Both the position numbers and the translations under genes were made by a program. Under the pieces are notes generated by a model. That model had not been told where the DNA came from, did no database searches, and saw only the letters and a list, made by a program, of their open reading frames with translations. A stretch of 26,893 nucleotides of DNA from Euryarchaeota archaeon UBA251. GTDB taxonomy: Archaea; Thermoplasmatota; Poseidoniia; Poseidoniales; Thalassarchaeaceae. The DNA lies in contig DAFJ01000021.1 of NCBI GenBank assembly GCA_002497905.1, forward strand, positions 1 through 26,893, in the 5' to 3' direction. Positions 22,238 to 26,893 of this stretch are shown here, in pieces (the first letter of the stretch is position 1; the number at the start of each line of letters is the position of its first letter).

Positions 22238-22246
22238 TTAATTATT
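22238..22246 (-). promoter_or_regulatory. TATA-box promoter of carAB
   Basis: The minus strand reads AATAATTAA within an otherwise GC-richer 71-base gap, centred about 30 bases before the carA ATG. This distance fits an archaeal TATA box driving a leaderless or nearly leaderless carAB transcript. A CCCCTTTTACC stretch directly upstream could contain the BRE. Confidence 0.55.
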
Positions 22247-22283
22247 GGCGGTAAAAGGGGGGTTACAACCGACTCAGAGGCTT

Positions 22284-22862
22284 TCATTCATCTTCGTTGA
22301 TTCCAACCTGATTCACATGCTTGTTAGATACACTAGGAACGATATCTATCTCTCCTCCTGGAAACTCAACTGGAGAAGAACCCGTGGGTAAAAGATCTCG
22401 TAGAAATACTGCAAGAGCAGCCACCTCAGAATGCGGTTGATTACCAATGCCTACGTTGTATTGACAAAGCCCATACACCTCACCGGGAACCTTCGCACCA
22501 CCTACCACGATAGCCATCGGACGGTCCCTTCGAAGCATTGGGATGACCTCGCGCCAGGGTCGACCATACATCGTCAAATGGATTGCCACACCAGGTAATC
22601 CATCGCCAGAGTCCTCGTTCGCAAACCGACGTAACCAACCCAAGGGTCGCTTCTCATATCGCGACTCAAAATCACCACCAAAACGATCCGTGACAGACGC
22701 TAGTGTCTCCAAAACATTCGGATCCTCTTCTCCCGCTAGAAGGAAACAATCGGCCCCGAATGCACGTGCTGTAAGACCGAGATGAGATGTGATACGCTTG
22801 TCACGCTCACGACGATGCCCCAGCCGCAAGACGTGGATTGGCGGGCCCGAGGACATGGACAT
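22284..22862 (-). CDS. trm56: tRNA (cytidine(56)-2'-O)-methyltransferase aTrm56
   Basis: A 192-residue SPOUT-class methyltransferase specific to archaea that methylates the ribose of C56 in the tRNA T-loop using S-adenosylmethionine. Diagnostic blocks: V-L-R-L-G-H-R-x-E-R-D-K-R-I-T (11-25), L-T-A-R-A-F-G-A-D (30-38), I-H-L-T-M-Y-G (94-100), I-V-V-G-G-A-K-V-P-G-E-V-Y (118-130) and the knot region Y-N-V-G-I-G-N-Q-P-H-S-E-V-A-A-L-A (135-151). The last 20 residues after the conserved domain are a short acidic tail. Starts at ATG 22862 or ATG 22856. It is 35 bases downstream of a small membrane protein gene and 71 upstream of carA, which has its own promoter element. Confidence 0.95.
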   Translation of the reverse strand: MSMSSGPPIHVLRLGHRRERDKRITSHLGLTARAFGADCFLLAGEEDPNVLETLASVTDRFGGDFESRYEKRPLGWLRRFANEDSGDGLPGVAIHLTMYGRPWREVIPMLRRDRPMAIVVGGAKVPGEVYGLCQYNVGIGNQPHSEVAALAVFLRDLLPTGSSPVEFPGGEIDIVPSVSNKHVNQVGINEDE

Positions 22863-22897
22863 CGGCTCTTGCCGTACGCTTTGGGGATTCCGCTCAG

Positions 22898-23527
22898 TTA
22901 ATCCTCATCCTGAGGAGCGAGAACCACATCAAATCCCGATAGAACTGAACGAACCCATGTGACCAACATCGCATCGAGGAAGTGGCGAGCACTATAATGG
23001 ACAAGAACTCCAAGAATCCCCAGACGGACAGTTTGCATAAGCGATATCATGAGATCAGAACCCTCTGTAGCAAGCATCGCATGTCCTATCGGTTCGATTG
23101 CCAGGTAAATGACGAGAATCAGGAATACACCTCCGAGGGTTGCGGTGATGGCGCCTCCGCGCTCCCTAGAGAGCGAGACAAGGAGGGTTGCGAGAAAGAC
23201 GAGGACTGGGACCAACCAGGAGATTTGGCTGAAGTTAAGGTCAAACAAGATGGAGCTCGGCCCAGAATTACCCCCCCATTCATTGCCAGCGACATGAATT
23301 GCAAGGAACCAGAAGAGAGCGACAATCATTAGGAGCATTCCGGAAACTAAACCGAATCGGGTCGACATCTGCCGAAGTTCATGCGAATCTGCTGGATTCA
23401 AACGGGCAAGAATGGCTTCAGCGAGTTCGAGCTGTTCCTTGTCCGGAACGCTGAGCGTTCCGCTTACTGACAGTCTCGATATCTCTGCTTCCTCCCCATT
23501 GTTAGAGAGAGCGTCCTCCGGACCCAT
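22898..23527 (-). CDS. Four-TM membrane protein, unknown function
   Basis: I do not recognise this 209-residue protein. A soluble acidic N-terminus (1-57) contains V-P-D-K-E-Q-L-E-L-A-E-A-I-L-A-R-L (27-43), which looks amphipathic helical, followed by four hydrophobic helices near 58-80, 101-120, 126-147 and 163-188, and a short acidic C-terminus. The frame is open upstream to 23830, but that part is antisense to the conserved start of the DHPS gene; ATG 23527 gives a normal intergenic promoter of 55 bases with a TATA-like sequence 28 bases away. It is probably cotranscribed with trm56, 35 bases downstream. Confidence 0.75.
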   Translation of the reverse strand: MGPEDALSNNGEEAEISRLSVSGTLSVPDKEQLELAEAILARLNPADSHELRQMSTRFGLVSGMLLMIVALFWFLAIHVAGNEWGGNSGPSSILFDLNFSQISWLVPVLVFLATLLVSLSRERGGAITATLGGVFLILVIYLAIEPIGHAMLATEGSDLMISLMQTVRLGILGVLVHYSARHFLDAMLVTWVRSVLSGFDVVLAPQDED

Positions 23528-23550
23528 GCTCAAGCACTCACGCCCAGCAC

Positions 23551-23559
23551 ATGATAAAG
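23551..23559. promoter_or_regulatory. Shared TATA-like element of a divergent promoter
   Basis: ATGATAAAG on the plus strand (CTTTATCAT on the minus) is the only AT-rich stretch in the 55-base gap. Its centre (23555) is 28 bases from the DHPS ATG (23583) and 28 from the membrane protein ATG (23527), the distance expected for leaderless transcripts in both directions. Confidence 0.45.
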
Positions 23560-23582
23560 CATGCCTTAACTCGCAGGCTCGG

Positions 23583-24425
23583 ATGCCCGACTGGTCTACG
23601 ATTCTCCGTCGCCGACCCGACGGGAGGCCCAGAATAATGGGTGTTCTGAATGTGACACCGGACTCATTCCATGCTGATTCACGAATCAATGGGATAGAGG
23701 CTGCACTCAAACAGGCCTCCAAGATGCAAGGCGAAGGTGCCGAATGGATTGACATAGGTGGCGAATCAACGAGACCCGGAGCAGACCCTGTGAGTATCGA
23801 CGAGGAGAAGATACGCGTCATCCCAATCATCGAAGCCGTCAGAAGAGTCTACCCCGAAATTGGAATATCTGTCGATACCAGGCGCCCAGAAGTCGCACGC
23901 TTAGCTCTTGAAGCCGGTGCCAATCTAATCAACGACGTATCAGGACTACGAGACCCCGAGATGGTCGAACTCGTGCTCAGCACGGGTGCTGGAGTGTGTA
24001 TTATGCATATGCAAGGCGTTCCGAAATCGATGCAAGATAGACCGCAGTACACCGAAGCGCGTACAGATGTCGCAAACGAACTACTCCATCGCGCTCATGC
24101 TCTGATCGAATCTGGCCACCCTTCAGAGCGCATCTGCCTCGATCCAGGAATTGGATTTGGCAAGCGATTGGAAGACAATCTTGCCCTGCTCTCCGATGCT
24201 GATTGGATACGTGGCCCACATCAACTACCTGTTCTTTGGGGCGTTAGTAGGAAATCGATGTTCAGGGACCTACTCAATCGAACAGAAACGAGTGAACGTC
24301 TCGCAGGGACATTAGGAGTAGCTGCACATGCACAGAAGGTTGGTGTCGACATCTTACGTGTGCATGATGTAGCAGAACATGTGGATCTCGGCAGAACCCT
24401 CGCTGAATTGGAGGCTCGGAGATGA
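23583..24425 (+). CDS. folP: Dihydropteroate synthase
   Basis: A 280-residue TIM-barrel DHPS that joins a pterin diphosphate to p-aminobenzoate in folate synthesis. Conserved elements: M-G-V-L-N-V-T-P-D-S-F (19-29), D-I-G-G-E-S-T-R-P-G (57-66), S-V-D-T-R (96-100), I-N-D-V-S-G (116-121), M-H-M-Q-G (141-145), L-D-P-G-I-G-F-G-K (186-194), S-R-K-S (222-225) and R-V-H-D-V (259-263). All substrate-binding positions I can check are kept, so it should be active. The loop after N-V-T-P-D-S-F is H-A-D-S-R-I in place of the common S-D-G-G. ATG 23583 is chosen over the open frame from 23412, which is antisense to the divergent membrane protein gene. Its stop overlaps the ATG of the TraB-family gene (ATGA). 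Confidence 0.95.
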   Translation: MPDWSTILRRRPDGRPRIMGVLNVTPDSFHADSRINGIEAALKQASKMQGEGAEWIDIGGESTRPGADPVSIDEEKIRVIPIIEAVRRVYPEIGISVDTRRPEVARLALEAGANLINDVSGLRDPEMVELVLSTGAGVCIMHMQGVPKSMQDRPQYTEARTDVANELLHRAHALIESGHPSERICLDPGIGFGKRLEDNLALLSDADWIRGPHQLPVLWGVSRKSMFRDLLNRTETSERLAGTLGVAAHAQKVGVDILRVHDVAEHVDLGRTLAELEARR

Positions 24426-25630
24426 TAGATGAGGAGGATATGGCGCCACCTTCCTCGGAAGTCGTTGAAGAGAGAATCGAATCTGCTGCAGTAGTAGATA
24501 TTGGCGAGGCTATTCGCCTTGTTGGTACTGCACATATTAGCCGCGCTTCAGCTGAACTCGTCAAGCATCAGATTGAGATTTACCAGCCTGAACGAATTGC
24601 TGTTGAACTAGATGAATCTCGACTTGTTGCTCTAGAGGACCCTCAGACCTTTGATGAAGAGACTCTAGGAGTTGCAATCCGTAATGGTCGTGCCCCACTA
24701 CTTCTATTCCAAGCAATGCTGGCGACTCAGCAAAGGAAGATGGGTTTGGAAACAGGAGAAATGCCAGGTGTGGATTTACTCACTGCTGTAGAGGAAGCCA
24801 GAGAAAGAGAAATTCCCTTTGCACTGGTTGACCGAGATGTCCGCATCACCCTCCGAAGGGCATGGGCGAAAATGGGATTAATTCAACGATTCCGCCTCCT
24901 CACGGCATTAATTGCACCTGAAGAAGAAGAGGAGATTGATGTCGATGCGATTCCAGAGGACCTAGATCTCATCAGTAGCATGATGGAGGAACTAAGGCAA
25001 ATGATTCCCGCTGCTGGGGAGGTCCTAATCGATGAGAGGGACCGCTACCTTGGTGAAAGAATCCGCCAAGAGTCGACTAAAGGACGAGTGCTGGCAGTCA
25101 TCGGAGCAGGGCATCTATCTGGAGTAGAAGATGTCCTAAGAGGAGACCCTACTCCACAAGAACATCTCAAAGAAATAGATTCAACGCCACCTCCAGGGCT
25201 AATCCGCAAGGTAATCCCATACGCACTACCCGCCTTAATGATCGGTGTTGTGGCCTTCCTTCTGGCAAAGGGCGATACACAGGGGCTACTCGATAGTACA
25301 CTGCTATGGTTGGGAATCAATGCTGCCTGTGCCGCTTTATGCGTCCTGATTGTAGGAGGCCATCCCATCTCAATTCTGACGGCTGCAATAGCATCACCCA
25401 TCACATCACTAAATCCAACATTGGCAGCAGGATGGTTTGCTGGAGCAGCTCAACTGAAATTTAGTGCACCAAGGAACAAGGATCTCCAAGAGTTCCTACT
25501 CCTAGATAGCCTACGTCTACTCTTCACAAATCGTGCTGGCCGTGTTTTACTCGTGACCGTTATGGGTAACATTGGATCATCGATTGGCGCTTGGGTCGCG
25601 GGCCCACTAATCCTTGGATCTGTACTCTGA
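24422..25630 (+). CDS. TraB/PrgY-family membrane protein
   Basis: A 402-residue TraB/PrgY (TIKI/GumN superfamily) protein. The soluble domain shows the family landmarks V-G-T-A-H-I-S (34-40), I-A-V-E-L-D (59-64), V-D-R-D-V (136-140), D-E-R-D-R-Y-L (204-210) and G-A-G-H-L-S-G (228-234), where the paired G-x-x-H motifs and acidic residues are the proposed metal-dependent catalytic site. The C-terminal third has hydrophobic helices near 265-283, 292-313, 316-345 and 374-400. Characterised members are thought to degrade or bind small signalling peptides, or act as metalloproteases; the role in archaea is unknown. The ATG lies inside the DHPS stop, so it is translationally coupled to folP. Its TGA abuts the stop of the convergent transporter gene. 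Confidence 0.9.
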   Translation: MIDEEDMAPPSSEVVEERIESAAVVDIGEAIRLVGTAHISRASAELVKHQIEIYQPERIAVELDESRLVALEDPQTFDEETLGVAIRNGRAPLLLFQAMLATQQRKMGLETGEMPGVDLLTAVEEAREREIPFALVDRDVRITLRRAWAKMGLIQRFRLLTALIAPEEEEEIDVDAIPEDLDLISSMMEELRQMIPAAGEVLIDERDRYLGERIRQESTKGRVLAVIGAGHLSGVEDVLRGDPTPQEHLKEIDSTPPPGLIRKVIPYALPALMIGVVAFLLAKGDTQGLLDSTLLWLGINAACAALCVLIVGGHPISILTAAIASPITSLNPTLAAGWFAGAAQLKFSAPRNKDLQEFLLLDSLRLLFTNRAGRVLLVTVMGNIGSSIGAWVAGPLILGSVL

Positions 25631-26416
25631 TTAGAACAGCATCTGATTAGCAAGATCCCATGCATAACGAGAAAGAATAATCAGAAGTAAGGCCGCAAAG
25701 ATTCGAAGAATAATCGGATCAGAGATACGTAAACCGAATCTAGCTCCAATGACTGACCCAGCGACAACACCAAGCACGAGAAAAGCCAACACATCGACTT
25801 GGGGCCAAGGTTCTGAGTATAGTAAACCGTGGACTAAAACCGCGATCGGAACAACCACCATCATCAATCCAAGGCTAGTGCCAATCGCTCTCCGTGAACT
25901 AAGGCCACCAAATTGATTCAATACAGGGATGTAGACCGCACCTGCTCCAATTGCAAGAACTGAACTAACCATCCCACCGAAGCCAACACCTGCGCGTAAT
26001 GGAAGCGATTCGACCTCGCCCCCATCCTTTTCAGAACGTCCGTGGCGGATACGTCGTACTGTTTTGACCAAAGCCCAGATGAGTACAATCATCGCGAGGG
26101 ATTTGAACACTGGATCCAGCGAATCACCCATCGCGTTTACAACAAAAGCGCCAATTATTGCTCCAAGAAATGCAAACGGTGCCGTAGTTCGAATGATTTC
26201 ATCTGCCATCAGACCTTCCTTACGATGTACAAAACCGGAACCGTAGGAGACGCAACCGGTGAGTACAAGGGAAATAATGAGTACAGAAGCATCCAGTGGC
26301 AGACCTGCGACATAATGCAGAATCGGAACAAAAAGCAAACCCCCTCCTAAACCAAGGGGAGCAAACAAGAAACCAGTGAGAAAGACAAGAACCAGCACGA
26401 TGACGAGGTGGTCCAA
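25631..26416 (-). CDS. TauE/SafE-family membrane transporter
   Basis: A 261-residue integral membrane protein of the TauE/SafE (DUF81) family, members of which export or import sulfite, sulfonates or related organic anions. The two inverted-repeat signatures are G-L-G-G-G-L-L-F-V-P-I-L in the first TM hairpin and I-G-A-G-A-V-Y-I-P-V-L in the second half, separated by a charged cytosolic loop with R-R-I-R-H-G-R-S-E-K-D. About eight hydrophobic helices are visible. No ATG is available near the N-terminus; TTG 26416 is preferred over TTG 26440 because an AGGTGG ribosome-binding site sits six bases before it and because the longer form overlaps the thiolase gene. Follows the thiolase by 10 bases. 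The substrate is unknown. Confidence 0.85.
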   Translation of the reverse strand: MDHLVIVLVLVFLTGFLFAPLGLGGGLLFVPILHYVAGLPLDASVLIISLVLTGCVSYGSGFVHRKEGLMADEIIRTTAPFAFLGAIIGAFVVNAMGDSLDPVFKSLAMIVLIWALVKTVRRIRHGRSEKDGGEVESLPLRAGVGFGGMVSSVLAIGAGAVYIPVLNQFGGLSSRRAIGTSLGLMMVVVPIAVLVHGLLYSEPWPQVDVLAFLVLGVVAGSVIGARFGLRISDPIILRIFAALLLIILSRYAWDLANQMLF

Positions 26417-26422
26417 GCTAGA

Positions 26423-26428
26423 CCACCT
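26423..26428 (-). promoter_or_regulatory. Shine-Dalgarno site deciding a TTG start
   Basis: The minus strand reads AGGTGG six bases before TTG 26416 and overlaps the TAG stop of the thiolase gene. The spacing equals that of the SD sites at 712, 7890 and 10429, which favours this TTG over the one at 26440. Confidence 0.5.
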
Positions 26429-26893
26429 ACATGGCCTCAATGACCACAGCGATTCCTTGACCGCCGCCTATACAAGCGGTTGCAACACCATAACGGCCGC
26501 CACTTCTGCGTAACTCAAGCGCGAGAGTCAACAGAAGGCGCGTCCCAGTAGCAGCGAGAGGGTGCCCGAGACCAACAGCTCCACCATTTACATTGACCCT
26601 GTCAAAGTCGAGACCAAGATCACGGACACAAGCAACAGCCTGCCCAGAGAATGCCTCATTAATTTCCCAACGATCGATATCATCTACAGTCAGGCCGGCT
26701 TTCTCCAATGCCTTTCTGCTAGAGGGTACAGGACCATAGGCCATGATAGCAGGATCAAGCCCGACAATGCCCCAGGAAACAATCCGTGCAAGAGGTGCAT
26801 CTCCATCCGCCTCGGCCTTCTCGGCTGACTTGATTACGAGAGCAGCAGCACCGTCAACAACTCCAGAGGCATTGCCTGCAGTCACAAGGGAAT
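26427..26893 (-). CDS. Thiolase (acetyl-CoA C-acyltransferase), 5'-truncated
   Basis: Only the C-terminal 155 or so residues are in the window; the gene enters from the right edge. Visible are V-T-A-G-N-A-S-G-V-V-D-G-A-A-A, W-E-I-N-E-A-F-S, N-V-N-G-G-A-V-G-L-G-H-P-L-A-A-T-G-T-R and the C-terminal C-I-G-G-G-Q-G, which supply the catalytic His (G-H-P) and the second catalytic Cys of bacterial-type thiolases. The N-terminal nucleophilic cysteine lies outside. It either condenses two acetyl-CoA or cleaves 3-ketoacyl-CoA in fatty acid breakdown; the sequence seen does not decide. The form with the C-terminal catalytic Cys differs from the archaeal thiolase-like proteins of the mevalonate route. 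The TauE/SafE gene follows after 10 bases. Confidence 0.93.
   Translation of the reverse strand, partial: SLVTAGNASGVVDGAAALVIKSAEKAEADGDAPLARIVSWGIVGLDPAIMAYGPVPSSRKALEKAGLTVDDIDRWEINEAFSGQAVACVRDLGLDFDRVNVNGGAVGLGHPLAATGTRLLLTLALELRRSGGRYGVATACIGGGQGIAVVIEAM

Noticed and set aside
23412..23582. N-terminal extension of DHPS
   Set aside because: It is antisense to the membrane protein gene, Ser-rich and outside the conserved DHPS barrel; using 23583 gives a sensible promoter spacing.
23528..23830. N-terminal extension of the four-TM membrane protein
   Set aside because: It is the reverse complement of the conserved DHPS start including N-V-T-P-D-S-F; ATG 23527 is the better start.
1..26893. 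CRISPR array, insertion sequence or prophage
   Set aside because: No spaced direct repeats, transposase motifs, terminal inverted repeats or phage structural genes were seen.

Overview
The window reads as a densely packed archaeal chromosome, most likely a planktonic euryarchaeon of the Marine Group II/III type (Poseidoniia-like). The archaeal call rests on family membership: aRF1 with NIKS, YxCxxxF and GGQ motifs, aIF2-beta, class I lysyl-tRNA synthetase, the archaeal form of UMP kinase, aTrm56, a GfcR-like HTH-PRTase, a NOG1-type GTPase and a DUF2116 zinc-ribbon protein. The narrower lineage is inference from gene content (bacterial-type DHPS, thiolase, TauE/SafE and peroxiredoxin mixed with archaeal information genes). 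Coding density is very high. I found no rRNA, tRNA, CRISPR array, insertion sequence or prophage, and no gene-free stretch longer than 300 bases; the longest is 706-898.

Layout. 1-1360 (minus): a truncated Regnase-like NYN ribonuclease and a PrxQ/BCP-type peroxiredoxin. 1447-1953 (plus): an unrecognised cysteine-containing protein. 1954-4949 (minus): release factor aRF1 followed by argS. 5062-6827 (plus): UMP kinase, a DUF2116 zinc-ribbon membrane protein, a two-TM secreted-domain protein and a 40-residue zinc ribbon. 6828-7883 (minus): NOG1-like GTPase. 7994-11368 (plus): unknown protein, pterin dehydratase, nitroreductase, quinone oxidoreductase-like MDR enzyme and membrane-anchored GDPD; much of this block is AT-richer than its surroundings. 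11370-11786 (minus): aIF2-beta. 11856-17480 (plus): dUTPase, GfcR-like regulator, LysRS-I, a long zinc-ribbon/coiled-coil protein and a polytopic membrane protein with a TerB-like tail. 17489-23527 (minus): small membrane protein, aTrm56, carA, carB. 23583-25630 (plus): DHPS (folP) translationally coupled to a TraB-family membrane protein. 25631-26893 (minus): thiolase (truncated) followed by a TauE/SafE transporter.

Functional themes. Pyrimidine supply is well represented (carAB, pyrH, dut). Translation is the other main theme (aRF1, ArgRS, LysRS, aIF2-beta, aTrm56, NOG1). DHPS and pterin-4a-carbinolamine dehydratase both handle pterins, suggesting folate or tetrahydropterin chemistry, unusual enough in archaea to note.

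The most interesting undescribed material is two groups of zinc-ribbon plus membrane proteins (5770-6827 and 14637-17480), a LysRS that appears to have lost its zinc-binding cysteines, a NOG1 GTPase with an altered G4 motif, convergent gene ends that abut through the same hexamer TGATTA at three places, and a short divergent promoter whose single TATA-like element lies equally far from both start codons. All calls are from reading the sequence; no search was run.
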